NCBI GenBank assembly: GCA_964580055.1
Contig: CAZOJI010000019.1
Location: forward strand, 13,305 to 77,304
Reading direction: 5' to 3'
From: JBDGYW01 sp964580055
Lineage (GTDB): Bacteria; Gemmatimonadota; Gemmatimonadetes; Gemmatimonadales; GWC2-71-9
DNA: 64,000 nucleotides
Shown: one piece after another, positions 25,509 to 34,117 of the stretch
How positions within the stretch are numbered: the first letter of the stretch is position 1
Layout of the letters: every line of letters begins with the position of its first letter
Program-made: the position numbers and the translations under genes
Notes under the pieces: generated by a model
Told to the model about the DNA's origin: nothing
The model's database searches: none
What the model saw: only the letters and a program-made list of their open reading frames with translations

Positions 25509-26771
25509 ATGAAACAGCTTTGCGATGAACTGGAATGGCGCGGCCTTCTGGCCGATTCCACCCCCGGCCTGCGCGAACGCCTCGCCCGCGGGCCGATAAC
25601 GGGATACGTCGGTTTCGATCCTACCGCACCCAGTCTGCAACTCGGCAACCTGGTGCCGGTGATGCTGCTTGCGCACCTCCAGCATGCGGGAGGTAAGCCG
25701 ATCGTCCTGTTGGGAGGCGGCACCGGGTTGATCGGAGACCCCAGCGGCAAACGCGCCGAGCGACCGCTCCAAGAAGTGAGCACAGTCGAGGAGAATGCGG
25801 CGCGGCAGAGACGCCAGTTTGAGCGGTTTCTCGATTTTGCCGAGGGTGCTACCGGTGCCGAGTTCCTCAACAACGCTGAGTGGCTGGTCGAGCTGAGGAC
25901 CGTTTCCTTCCTGCGTGAGGTCGGCAAACATTTCACGCTGTCGTACATGCTACAAAAGGAGTCCGTCAAGGGACGTTTGGCTGACGGTATCTCTTACACC
26001 GAATTCAGCTACATGCTCCTTCAGGCATACGACTTCCTCCACCTGTACCGGACCAAGAAATGCGAACTCCAGCTCGGCGGGTCGGACCAGTGGGGCAACA
26101 TCACGGCCGGCATAGAGTTGATCCGCCGCTCCGAAGGGGGAGAGGCTCACGGTGTGTGCGCTCCACTGCTGACGTCGGCGTCTGGTGCCAAGTTCGGCAA
26201 GACCGAGGCGGGCACCGTCTGGCTCGACCCTGAGCGAACTCGACCGTACGAGTTCTACCAATACTGGATCAATGCGGACGACCGCGACGTCGAGTCGCAC
26301 TTGAGGGTCTTCACCTTCAAGACCAGAGAAGAGATAGCCGCTCTGATGAGCGCACATGCGCACCGCCCCGGCGAACGCGAGCCGCACAAGGCGGTCGCGT
26401 TCGACGTTACATCACGCGTTCATGGGGAGGAGATAGCCAAACGCGCGAAGGAAGCCACCGAGATCATGTTCGGTAGCCGTGATCCGGCGGCCGCTCGAGC
26501 GAGCACCTGGGAGATGCTGGCGAACGAGCTACCCCACGGCCCGCTGCCAGACGGGTTCTCAGGCGACACCCCCGTAGTAGACCTCGTGAGCAACACCAAT
26601 CTAGTCAAGTCGAAAGGCGATGCGAGGCGTCAGATCCAACAGGGCGGGATTTCAGTCAATGGCAGGAGAATAGCAGAAGCCGACGGATCCGCCGGCGAGC
26701 CGCTGGAGGGCGGATACTACTGGGTGCAGCGAGGCAAGAAGTCCCACTTCATATTCGAACCGCAGCCCTGA
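25509..26771 (+). CDS. tyrS: Tyrosyl-tRNA synthetase
   Basis: The 420-aa class I synthetase charges tRNA-Tyr. Family landmarks are YVGFDPTAPSLQLGNLV, GGGTGLIGDPSGK, and ELQLGGSDQWGNITAG. The KMSKS loop is represented by AKFGKTEAG, and a C-terminal S4 RNA-binding domain covers about 350-415 (SKGDARRQIQQGGISVNG). The HIGH signature reads QLGN, so both histidines are replaced. Asn at the second position is known in some TyrRS enzymes; Gln at the first is less usual. No ribosome-binding site is obvious. Its last 23 bases overlap the converging HIT gene. Confidence 0.93.
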   Translation: MKQLCDELEWRGLLADSTPGLRERLARGPITGYVGFDPTAPSLQLGNLVPVMLLAHLQHAGGKPIVLLGGGTGLIGDPSGKRAERPLQEVSTVEENAARQRRQFERFLDFAEGATGAEFLNNAEWLVELRTVSFLREVGKHFTLSYMLQKESVKGRLADGISYTEFSYMLLQAYDFLHLYRTKKCELQLGGSDQWGNITAGIELIRRSEGGEAHGVCAPLLTSASGAKFGKTEAGTVWLDPERTRPYEFYQYWINADDRDVESHLRVFTFKTREEIAALMSAHAHRPGEREPHKAVAFDVTSRVHGEEIAKRAKEATEIMFGSRDPAAARASTWEMLANELPHGPLPDGFSGDTPVVDLVSNTNLVKSKGDARRQIQQGGISVNGRRIAEADGSAGEPLEGGYYWVQRGKKSHFIFEPQP

Positions 26772-27180
26772 TCCTGGCCGCCATCTCCTCCAGCTCCGCT
26801 GGGTCTTTCACGGCCGGAACCCCCTTGGGGAACCGCAGCCCGAACTTGTCGTCGGGAAATCGAGGTAGGACGTGGAGGTGCAGATGCAATACGCGCTGCC
26901 CCGCGTCCACACCGTTCGCTGTCCAGATATTGAAGGCCGTGCCTCCCGTCGCTTCCATTATTGCGGGGCCCAAACCAACCGCGACGCTGAACAGGTGTTC
27001 AGCCAGGTCCTGGGGACAACTCACGACGTTTTCGTAGTGGTCGCGCGGCACCACGAGCGTGTGTCCGGCATATACCGGGCAGATGTCCATGAGCGCGGCC
27101 GAGCGTTCGTCCTCGTAGACAATGGCTCCGGGAGCCCTGCCCTCCAGGATCGAACAAAACGAACATCCGCTCACGAGCAC
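26749..27180 (-). CDS. HIT-family nucleotide hydrolase
   Basis: The 143-aa histidine-triad protein probably hydrolyses adenosine 5'-phosphoramidates or dinucleoside polyphosphates. The CSFCSIL zinc-ligand-like start, VVPRDHYENV, and the triad HLHLHVLPR are intact. The C-terminus KDPAELEEMAARIRAAV is typical. The start overlaps the degenerate aminotransferase fragment by 10 bases, and the 3' end overlaps tyrS on the other strand. It lies at the end of a minus-strand unit with the ABC exporter and the PorX-like regulator. Confidence 0.88.
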   Translation of the reverse strand: MLVSGCSFCSILEGRAPGAIVYEDERSAALMDICPVYAGHTLVVPRDHYENVVSCPQDLAEHLFSVAVGLGPAIMEATGGTAFNIWTANGVDAGQRVLHLHLHVLPRFPDDKFGLRFPKGVPAVKDPAELEEMAARIRAAVRI

Positions 27181-27395
27181 TCCGAGATTATCGCCACGGC
27201 CTTTTCCATCTCGTCCGGTGTATTATAGCAACAAGGCAGTGTGTTGACCTCGAAACGCCCCGCGTCCCGCGGCAATGTGTCACCATACTCCTCGAATCGC
27301 GAGTAATCGCCGGCCCCTTCGAACGCGAGCCAACCGACGAAGGTCGGCGGCAGCCGCCCGATACCCTTTGCGCTTCGGTCAACCCACCGCGTCAC
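27171..27395 (-). pseudogene. Internally deleted remnant of a class V aminotransferase
   Basis: This 74-codon frame starts at GTG with a GTGA overlap to the ABC exporter stop. Its text resembles two separate pieces of class V (isopenicillin-N epimerase-like) aminotransferases joined together. RLPPTFVGWLAFEGAGDYS and then DAGRFEVNTLP match the substrate-side segment with the ARRFExGTLP signature. YNTPDEMEKAVAIISE matches the YNTxEEIDRLVEAL ending of those proteins. The PLP Lys and the whole N-terminal domain are missing. It is either a decayed gene or a short neo-protein kept by translational coupling. The assignment is by pattern only. Confidence 0.45.
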
Positions 27396-29209
27396 CGATC
27401 TCGAGCTGCCATTTCCAGCGAGTACAGTCTCTCGTACACGCCTCCGGCAGTGAGAAGCTGATCGTGCCTGCCCGACTCTACCAAACGCCCCGCCTCCAGA
27501 ACCGCGATCTGGTCCGCCATGGCCACCGTGGAAAGACGGTGCGCCACTACTAGCACGGTACGATTCTCCATGAGCCTCGCAATAGCTTCCTGAACGAGTC
27601 GTTCGGACTCGGTGTCCAGAGCCGAGGTCGCCTCATCCAGAATCAGGATGGGCGGGTCTTTCAGCAGCACGCGCGCCAACGCGATCCGCTGCCGCTCGCC
27701 TCCCGATAGCCTCATACCGCGCTCTCCCAGCACGGTGTCGTAGCCGTCCGGCAGTCTCTCGATGAACGACGCCGCATTGGCAGCTTCCGCCGCGGCTCGG
27801 ACCGCCGAGAGCGGTGTATCGTCCGGGTCCCCGTAAGCTATGTTCGCGCTCACCGTGTCATTGAAGATCACGGTGTGTTGACTCACCACACCCATGGCAC
27901 GCCTGAGCGAGCGTCGTGAGTAATCCGTAACCGGAACGCCGTCAATCTCCACTGCGCCGCGCTGCGGATCGTAGAACCTGGGAAGCAAATCTACCAGCGA
28001 CGATTTCCCGGCTCCCGACGGACCCACTACGGCAACGGCCTCGCCGGGCAGAATCGTCAGGTTCACATTCTTCAGCACCCACGCACCGGGGTCATGCGCG
28101 AACCAAACGTCACGAAACCGAATCTCGCTGGAGAGTCCCGGGAACTCCCTCACGCCCGTAGAGTCTACGTCGTCGGGTCTCTTGTCGAGGATCTCGAACA
28201 CGCGGTCCGCCGCGCTGAGGGAGATCTCAGCATTCACCGGAAACTGCGACAATGCCTTGACCGGTGACAACAGCCGCAAAGTCACAGCCATGAATGGGAG
28301 AAACAGCTCCGGCCGCATCGTCTCACCGCCGGTTGCTCCAACGGCCGTCACGATCACCAGCATCAAGAGCACCACCGCCACACCCAGTGTTTCGCTGACG
28401 GGGTGAGCCAGTACTGCGAGCCGCTGCGCCCGCACCACCGCGTCGAAGTATCGTCCCACCGCGCCCTCGAAGCGCTTGCGTTCGTAGAGCTCGGCCGCGT
28501 GGGCCTTGACCAACTTCGCCCCTTCGGCCGTTTCGCTCACGATGGACGTGACTTCGCCCCGGTCGTGCAGAGCTCGTGTCATCCGTGAGCGTATACGTCC
28601 CAGGATCGGGCGCATCAACAAAGCGATGCAGGGAGCAAGCAGGAGTGTGAGCAGGGTCAAACGCCACGAAAGCGACGCGAGAACGACGAGATAGACCAGA
28701 ACGAGGAGAATATTCTGAATTGCGGAAACCAGCGTAGCACTCACCAGCATGCGCGCCTGCTCAATATCCGCAATCACCCTGCTGACGAGCTGGCCACCCT
28801 TCATCCGCTGGAAGAACTCGAGACCGAGCTTCTGGATGTGGCGGTACAGCTCCACACGCAGGTCGCGCGCCACCCCTTCCTGGATGTGAGCGGCGCGCGA
28901 GCCGGCCACGTAGACTGCCACGTTCTTAACCGCGAACGCGGCCAGGATGATCAACACGACGTTGCGGAGGGCGGCGATCCTGTCACCCTCGAGGGCGAAC
29001 CCCACCAGCCACTGTAACGTTCTCTCCACAACCGTCGGCGCTTCAGTTGTAAAAGCGTTCGACGCGCCGAAGAGCAAGCGAAGAAAGGGGATCAGCAGCG
29101 CGAATGTCAGCCCGTCGAGTACGGAAGCAACGATCGCCGCCGCGAGCGTAACGCCAAGAACACCGGCATATGGACGCAGGAAGCCCAACAACCGTTTGAA
29201 GCGCCGCAC
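27392..29209 (-). CDS. MsbA-like ABC transporter (fused permease and ATPase)
   Basis: The 605-aa half-transporter works as a homodimer. The membrane domain (residues about 15-310) has six predicted helices. The ATPase domain (about 345-590) carries GPSGAGKSSLVDLL (Walker A), LSGGERQRIALARVLL (signature), PPILILDEATSALD (Walker B) and VVAHRLSTV (switch His). It resembles MsbA lipid A-core flippases and similar lipid or drug exporters; the substrate is not shown by sequence. The GTG start abuts the TAG stop of the PorX-like gene, and the stop overlaps the aminotransferase remnant. Confidence 0.9.
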   Translation of the reverse strand: MRRFKRLLGFLRPYAGVLGVTLAAAIVASVLDGLTFALLIPFLRLLFGASNAFTTEAPTVVERTLQWLVGFALEGDRIAALRNVVLIILAAFAVKNVAVYVAGSRAAHIQEGVARDLRVELYRHIQKLGLEFFQRMKGGQLVSRVIADIEQARMLVSATLVSAIQNILLVLVYLVVLASLSWRLTLLTLLLAPCIALLMRPILGRIRSRMTRALHDRGEVTSIVSETAEGAKLVKAHAAELYERKRFEGAVGRYFDAVVRAQRLAVLAHPVSETLGVAVVLLMLVIVTAVGATGGETMRPELFLPFMAVTLRLLSPVKALSQFPVNAEISLSAADRVFEILDKRPDDVDSTGVREFPGLSSEIRFRDVWFAHDPGAWVLKNVNLTILPGEAVAVVGPSGAGKSSLVDLLPRFYDPQRGAVEIDGVPVTDYSRRSLRRAMGVVSQHTVIFNDTVSANIAYGDPDDTPLSAVRAAAEAANAASFIERLPDGYDTVLGERGMRLSGGERQRIALARVLLKDPPILILDEATSALDTESERLVQEAIARLMENRTVLVVAHRLSTVAMADQIAVLEAGRLVESGRHDQLLTAGGVYERLYSLEMAARDR

Positions 29210-30778
29210 CTAAGTCGCTCCGCGCGGCGTCAGCAGCGCAATGGGAAGCACTACCTCCTCCGGAGTCACGCCCCCGTGCAGGAACGATCCGCGATACCGT
29301 GCCTGATACTCGCGGAGCTTGGTCGGATAGACGAAGAACCTGTCTCTGGTTGCCAACACCATGCGCGTTCCCAAGCCGCCGGCCGGCAACCCCCAGCCAG
29401 GTAGATCTTCGACCGTGATCACGTTGGCGGTGTCTTCCGCACGCAGGTCTTCTCCAAACTTGTAGCGGAGATTCTGAGTTGCGTCCCGCTTGGCGAAAAC
29501 GGTTGCGGGAGTGTTGCAGTGAATGGAGCCGTGGTCGGTGGTGAGCAGCACCGGGACGCTGCGTCGTTCGGCCTCTTTCAACGACCGCAACAACGAAGAT
29601 CCCTGGAACCAGGTGCGCGTGAGGCTGCGAAGTGCCGTGGCGTCGCGGGCGACCCTGTACAGAATGGCGTTTTCAACCCTGCCATGGGTGAGCTGATCCA
29701 CGAAGTTGAACACCAGCGCGGTGACACCGGGTTGCGAGATGTGCGCCGGAAGTCGTGGTGTCAGCGCCTCATCGTCTCTTCCTGATGTCACTTTTTCATA
29801 GCGAACCGGCACTTCCTCCCCAGTCAACTCGTACAACTGCTCCTTGAGCAGCTCGGCCTCGTGAGCGTTCAGGCCCTCACCGTCATGTGCGCCCCACCAA
29901 TCCGGGTGTTTCGACGCGATCTCGACCGGGAACAAACCGCTGAAGATCGAGTTCCTGGAGAAGGGTGTGGCCGAGGGAAGAATGCTGTAGTAATACGACT
30001 CCTCCACGTCGAAGAGCTGAGTGACGAGCGGCATCAAAGAATCCCATTGGTCCATCCGCAGGCAGTCGACTACCACGAACATGACCGAGCCGTGTTCCTG
30101 CAGCAGTGGAACCAGGAATTCCCCGCACACATCCACCGAGAGTGGCGGCCTGTCGCCCTGTGGATTTGCCAGCCACCTGGGATAGTGGTACTCCATGAAT
30201 TCCGCGAAGTCACCGTGGAGGCTTGCCTGAAACGTGCTCAAGGCCTCTTTCAATCCCGACTCGTCGCTGGCGGACAGGCGCACCTCCCACTGAGCGACCT
30301 CGACAACGAGGTCGACCCACTCCCTCCAGCCGAGGTGAGAGCCGCGCCTCGATTCCATCTCCCGGAACCGTGTCACGAAGTCCCTTGCCAGTCTCTGCTG
30401 GCGTATGCGATCGCCTTCCAGCAGCCGCGTCACGACGCTGAGCACCTGGCGGGGATTCACCGGCTTGACCAGGTAATCCTGCATATCGATGCCGATTGCC
30501 TCATGCATTGTGGCTGCTTCTTCGCTCTTTGTGACCATGACCACCGGCACGGCCGGATCGATAGAGCGGATTTCTCCGACGAGCTCCAGGCCGCGCCTCC
30601 CGGGTAGCTGCTCGTCCAGCAGAATGAGCCCATACGGTTGGCGCCTCAGCAGCGCCAGAGCGTCGTCGCCGTGCGCCGCCTGTTCCACTTCATAACCGTG
30701 CTCGTTCAGGAACAGGATGTGCGCGCCCAGAGACTCGAATTCGTCGTCCACCCAAAGGACTGTCTTAGGTCGAGGCAT
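29210..30778 (-). CDS. PorX-like response regulator with PglZ phosphatase domain
   Basis: The 522-aa protein has a receiver domain at residues 1-120 with acidic pair D11/D12, phospho-acceptor D55 (LILLDEQLPG), T83 and K105. After a helical linker comes a PglZ/alkaline-phosphatase-like domain (about 210-520): VVVDCLRMDQW with D238, SATPFSRNS with T271, VFNFVDQLTHG, TTDHGSIH, and HGGVTPEEVVLPI. This is the architecture of PorX, the zinc-dependent phosphodiesterase regulator of the type IX secretion system in Bacteroidota; T271 falls at the position reported for P. gingivalis PorX. No sensor kinase or secretion gene is adjacent. It is the first gene of a minus-strand unit with the ABC exporter. 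Confidence 0.87.
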   Translation of the reverse strand: MPRPKTVLWVDDEFESLGAHILFLNEHGYEVEQAAHGDDALALLRRQPYGLILLDEQLPGRRGLELVGEIRSIDPAVPVVMVTKSEEAATMHEAIGIDMQDYLVKPVNPRQVLSVVTRLLEGDRIRQQRLARDFVTRFREMESRRGSHLGWREWVDLVVEVAQWEVRLSASDESGLKEALSTFQASLHGDFAEFMEYHYPRWLANPQGDRPPLSVDVCGEFLVPLLQEHGSVMFVVVDCLRMDQWDSLMPLVTQLFDVEESYYYSILPSATPFSRNSIFSGLFPVEIASKHPDWWGAHDGEGLNAHEAELLKEQLYELTGEEVPVRYEKVTSGRDDEALTPRLPAHISQPGVTALVFNFVDQLTHGRVENAILYRVARDATALRSLTRTWFQGSSLLRSLKEAERRSVPVLLTTDHGSIHCNTPATVFAKRDATQNLRYKFGEDLRAEDTANVITVEDLPGWGLPAGGLGTRMVLATRDRFFVYPTKLREYQARYRGSFLHGGVTPEEVVLPIALLTPRGAT

Positions 30779-30921
30779 GCCTTGAACATAGCGCCGGCAT
30801 CTGGTGCGCTCAACGGAGCCTCTGGCGACCGTTCTATTGCATCTCTACATTGAGACGTAGCCTCGACGCGATCGCGTGTGCGGCATCCGCGGACTTCTCT
30901 TGGGCATCGGGGTTTGTCGGC

Positions 30922-31323
30922 ATGAACGGGTTTCTCGCTCCAACTGAGCATCACCTGATAAAGAACCTCGAAACGACGTTGCGAGGACCAAAACGCAATG
31001 GCCTGTTCGCCGTGTGGCTGCTGGTTCGCGTCTGCGACGGGATGTTGCCGCCCTTGAATCTCAGTCCCAAGGCCAATGGGCGCCGCCTCGAGGGTTTGAA
31101 GCGGCGCCTCTCCAGCCTCACTATGCAACCGCCGCTGCGGCGAGCGTTGACCGGCTGCCTTCGAGAGCTGGAGGCCGGCACGCCAGATGCGGCGTGTCTT
31201 GCACTCCGCCAGCTAGAAGCACCGGTGCGTGACGTTCTCGGAACCGACACCGCCGAGGCAGTGTCGTGGGCGACACAGCGTGCCAAACGGACCACGATGG
31301 AAGCCGGGACAGACTCTGCATGA
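30922..31323 (+). CDS. Unknown protein preceding the DnaB-type ATPase
   Basis: A protein of about 133 aa from the ATG at 30922 (the frame extends to a TTG at 30850). I do not recognise a family. It looks mostly helical and basic: EHHLIKNLETTLRGPKRNG, FAVWLLVRVCDGMLPP, RRLEGLKRRLSSL, LRRALTGCLREL. No catalytic signature or membrane helix is seen. Its stop overlaps the ATG of the DnaB-type ATPase (ATGA at 31320-31323), so the two are probably translated together and may act together; a loader or inhibitor of the ATPase is one guess. It diverges from the PorX-like gene. Confidence 0.6.
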   Translation: MNGFLAPTEHHLIKNLETTLRGPKRNGLFAVWLLVRVCDGMLPPLNLSPKANGRRLEGLKRRLSSLTMQPPLRRALTGCLRELEAGTPDAACLALRQLEAPVRDVLGTDTAEAVSWATQRAKRTTMEAGTDSA

Positions 31324-32183
31324 AGGACGCTCATCGAATCCCACGGGACTCGCTCACGAACCTGATCGTCCAAGTCGACAATCAGCGTCATGGCGAGCCT
31401 CCCCCGGACACGGTGCCGACCGGTTTTCCATCCGTTGACAGGGCATTGGGCGGGGGCTTGAGACGGCAGGATCTAATTATGCTCGGCGGCGACGTTGGTG
31501 CGGGGAAATCGGCGCTCGCGTTCGGCATTGCGCTCAGGGCCGCTGCAGCCGGACACGAGGTGGCATATTTCTCGGGAGAGATGAACGAAGACAGGCTGAT
31601 GGAGCGCGCTCTGGCGATCGAAGCACGGACATCGATCGACGAGATCCGCTCGGCCAACCTGCTTGAAACCACTCGATCCGCACTGGGCGCCGCGGCCCTG
31701 CGCATCAGAGATCTGCCTCTCCAGATCTTCCCGCTGGTGGGCCTTCGCCTCGACGAGGCACTGGCACCGGCATGGGAATCCGATCCGAGTCTCGTGGTGA
31801 TAGACTATCTGCAGCTACTGCCTCCGCCTGAACCGCGCAGCTCCCTCCACGAGGAGTGCGCGGCTTCGACGCGAGCCCTCAAGGCATTGGCATTGGAACG
31901 CACAGTCGCGTGCCTCGTGGTAGCCCAACTGCCCGAGCTTCGCACCAACCGGGCGGACCGCCGTCCCAAACTGGACGATTATGGGGCGCTCGGCTCCATA
32001 AAACAACACGCCGACGTGTTGCTGGGCATCTACCGGGAGGAGATGTACGATCCGGGAGCGGGCATGGAAGGGGCAACCGAGTTGATATTGGTAAAGAACC
32101 GCAACGGACCGACCGACTTCGTGGATCTCTACTTCTATCAGCAGTGGATGAGATTCGAGGACATGCTCGATCCGGACCGGTGA
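31320..32183 (+). CDS. Stand-alone DnaB-type RecA-fold ATPase
   Basis: The 287-aa protein matches only the C-terminal ATPase domain of replicative helicase DnaB. Visible motifs are TGFPSVDRALGGGLRRQD, GGDVGAGKSALAFG (Walker A), YFSGEMNEDRLMERALA, VVIDYLQLLPP (Walker B), LVVAQLPE (sensor region), ALGSIKQHADVLLGIYREE, and VKNRNGPTDFVDLYF. The N-terminal DnaB domain that binds primase is absent. It is not a replicative helicase by architecture; a repair or loading role, or a RadA/KaiC-like signalling role, is possible. The ATG at 31320 overlaps the upstream gene. yebC follows after 109 bases. Confidence 0.82.
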   Translation: MKDAHRIPRDSLTNLIVQVDNQRHGEPPPDTVPTGFPSVDRALGGGLRRQDLIMLGGDVGAGKSALAFGIALRAAAAGHEVAYFSGEMNEDRLMERALAIEARTSIDEIRSANLLETTRSALGAAALRIRDLPLQIFPLVGLRLDEALAPAWESDPSLVVIDYLQLLPPPEPRSSLHEECAASTRALKALALERTVACLVVAQLPELRTNRADRRPKLDDYGALGSIKQHADVLLGIYREEMYDPGAGMEGATELILVKNRNGPTDFVDLYFYQQWMRFEDMLDPDR

Positions 32184-32292
32184 AACGCCATCCAGCGCGT
32201 TGCCCCGCAACGAATTGGCCCGATATATTGACTTGGCACAGGGCTAATTCTTGCACGAATTCGGACTGCACGCGTCACCCGGCGGAGGGAAC

Positions 32293-33042
32293 ATGGCCGG
32301 ACATAGCAAATGGACACAGATAAAGCGAAAGAAGGCCGCGACGGACGCGAAACGCGGAGCGAAGTTCACCAAACTGATCAAGGAGATCACGGTGGCGGCC
32401 CGCCAAGGGGGAGGCGACCCCGATGGCAACCCTCGGTTGCGAACCGCGATCGACGCCGCCAAAGCCGACAACATGCCGGCGGAGAACATTGAACGCGCCG
32501 TCAAAAAGGGTACCGGTGAACTCGAGGGAGTCGCATACGAGGAGGCGACTTACGAGGGATACGGACCAGGCGGAGCCGCGATACTCATCCAGGTGACGAG
32601 CGACAATCTCAATCGCACGGTTGCGCACATCCGCCACCTGTTCTCGAAGAATGGAGGCAACCTGGGTTCGCCCAACTCAGTGGCTTGGATGTTCGACAAG
32701 CGCGGGCTCTTGTATCTTGACGCGGAGCGGTACGCCGAAGACGAGGTGCTCGAGGCTGCTCTGGACGCCGGCGCCGATGATATGACTACCGAGGGCGACC
32801 AGTACATGATCACCACCGATCCGACCTTGTTGCACTCGGTGCGGGATGCGCTGGAAGCCAAGGGACTCGCCGTGACCGAGGCGGAGATCGGAATGATACC
32901 GCAGAACACCGTGATGGTAGAGGGTAAGGAGGCCGAACAGCTCCTCAGGCTGGCGGACGCGCTCGAGGATGACGACGACGTCTCCAAGGTGTTCAGCAAC
33001 TTCGACATCGATCCGGAGACACTGGCGGCGGTAGGCGGGTGA
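32293..33042 (+). CDS. yebC: YebC/PmpR family protein
   Basis: The 249-aa YebC-family protein has the canonical start MAGHSKWTQIKRKKAATDAK, which fixes the ATG at 32293 behind GGAGGG. Further landmarks are GGDPDGNPRLRTAI, EEATYEGYGPGG, NRTVAHIRHLFSKNGG, and VSKVFSNFDID near the C-terminus. The family includes transcription regulators and proteins that relieve ribosome stalling at proline stretches. As in many bacteria it heads the ruvCAB run, and the ruvC GTG overlaps its stop. Confidence 0.94.
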   Translation: MAGHSKWTQIKRKKAATDAKRGAKFTKLIKEITVAARQGGGDPDGNPRLRTAIDAAKADNMPAENIERAVKKGTGELEGVAYEEATYEGYGPGGAAILIQVTSDNLNRTVAHIRHLFSKNGGNLGSPNSVAWMFDKRGLLYLDAERYAEDEVLEAALDAGADDMTTEGDQYMITTDPTLLHSVRDALEAKGLAVTEAEIGMIPQNTVMVEGKEAEQLLRLADALEDDDDVSKVFSNFDIDPETLAAVGG

Positions 33043-33527
33043 CTGCTCTTGTGCTGGGCATAGATCCCGGCACCGCGGTTACCGGCTACAGCGTCGTGGA
33101 GCCGACGCCCGGTGCAACCGGACGTCTCGTCGAGTGCGGTGTGATACGCACCAATCCTGAACACGCCATGGGCCACAGGTTAGAGACCATCTATGACGGT
33201 GTGGCGGAGTTGATTGCTCGACACGAACCGGCCGCCGTGGCCGTCGAGACTGCATTCTACAAGCGCAACGTGCGTACCACGGTAACGCTTGGACAGGCCC
33301 GTGGGATGGTGCTTCTCGCTGCCGCCAAGGCGAAGATCGAAATCGCCGAGTTTCCGCCCGCCGCAATAAAAAAGAGCGTTTCCGGGGCGGGAGGGGCCGG
33401 GAAAGTGCAGGTAGCATTCATGGTGCAGCATCTATTGCGATTGAAGGAACCACCGAAACCCGATGACGCCGCCGATGCTTGCGCCATAGCGTTGACCTAC
33501 CTGCTAACGTCGCGTGTAACGGCATGA
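33039..33527 (+). CDS. ruvC: Holliday junction resolvase RuvC
   Basis: The 162-aa RNase H-fold endonuclease cuts Holliday junctions symmetrically. The acidic active site is visible as LGIDPGTAVTGYSV (Asp9), VAVETAFYKRN (Glu), and KPDDAADACAIAL near the C-terminus (two Asp). KKSVSGAGGAGKVQV is the usual DNA-binding loop. The GTG start overlaps yebC (GTGA), and the stop overlaps the ruvA start (ATGA). Confidence 0.95.
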   Translation: MTALVLGIDPGTAVTGYSVVEPTPGATGRLVECGVIRTNPEHAMGHRLETIYDGVAELIARHEPAAVAVETAFYKRNVRTTVTLGQARGMVLLAAAKAKIEIAEFPPAAIKKSVSGAGGAGKVQVAFMVQHLLRLKEPPKPDDAADACAIALTYLLTSRVTA

Positions 33528-34117
33528 TCGCATCCATCAAAGGAACACTCACGGAGAAATCCGGTGACCGCGTGGTACTCTGTACTCCCGGGGGGGTCAG
33601 CTACGAGATTTCGGTGCCGCTGGGCGTGCTGGAACGCCTCCCGGAACTCGATGTCGAGGTTCAACTCAGGACCGCCTTGGTCGTGAGAGAGGACGGGTGG
33701 TCGTTGTATGGATTTGACGAGATCGACGAACGGAACCTCTTTGAGCGATTGCTCGGCGTCAACGGCGTGGGCCCCCGTCTTGCGCTGGCGATAGTCTCTA
33801 CATTGGGAGGACGGCGTGCTGTGAAGGTCCTGAAGGAGGGCGACATCGCCGCCTTGTGCACAGTGCCAGGGGTGGGCAAAAAGACCGCCGACAGGATTTC
33901 TCTGGAGTTGAAAGACAAGTTGCGTGACCTGGGTGTCTCCGAGGAGACGGAGGCCGTGTCTGTCCCAGCCGAGCAGGCCGTCCAGGCTCTGACGAATCTC
34001 GGATATGCTAGCACCGAGGCGGAGCGAGCGGTTAGAACGGTTCTATCAGATGGTGGAGCAGACGAACCCGCCAATCTAATCCGCGGCGCCCTACAACTAA
34101 TGGTGAAGAGAAAATGA
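33524..34117 (+). CDS. ruvA: Holliday junction branch migration protein RuvA
   Basis: The 197-aa RuvA binds the four-way junction as a tetramer and loads RuvB. Domain I starts MIASIKGTLTEKSGD, which sets the ATG at 33524. Domain II shows two helix-hairpin-helix motifs (LLGVNGVGPRLAL and LCTVPGVGKKTADRI). Domain III (AVQALTNLGYASTEAERAV) contacts RuvB. Starts and stops overlap both neighbours by 4 bases. The next gene is not ruvB but a 54-codon zinc-ribbon gene. Confidence 0.95.
   Translation: MIASIKGTLTEKSGDRVVLCTPGGVSYEISVPLGVLERLPELDVEVQLRTALVVREDGWSLYGFDEIDERNLFERLLGVNGVGPRLALAIVSTLGGRRAVKVLKEGDIAALCTVPGVGKKTADRISLELKDKLRDLGVSEETEAVSVPAEQAVQALTNLGYASTEAERAVRTVLSDGGADEPANLIRGALQLMVKRK

Noticed and set aside
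32230..32256. TGGCAC ... TTGC resembling a sigma-54 promoter before yebC
   Set aside because: The spacing between the two elements is about 11 bases instead of 5, so GG and GC are out of register.
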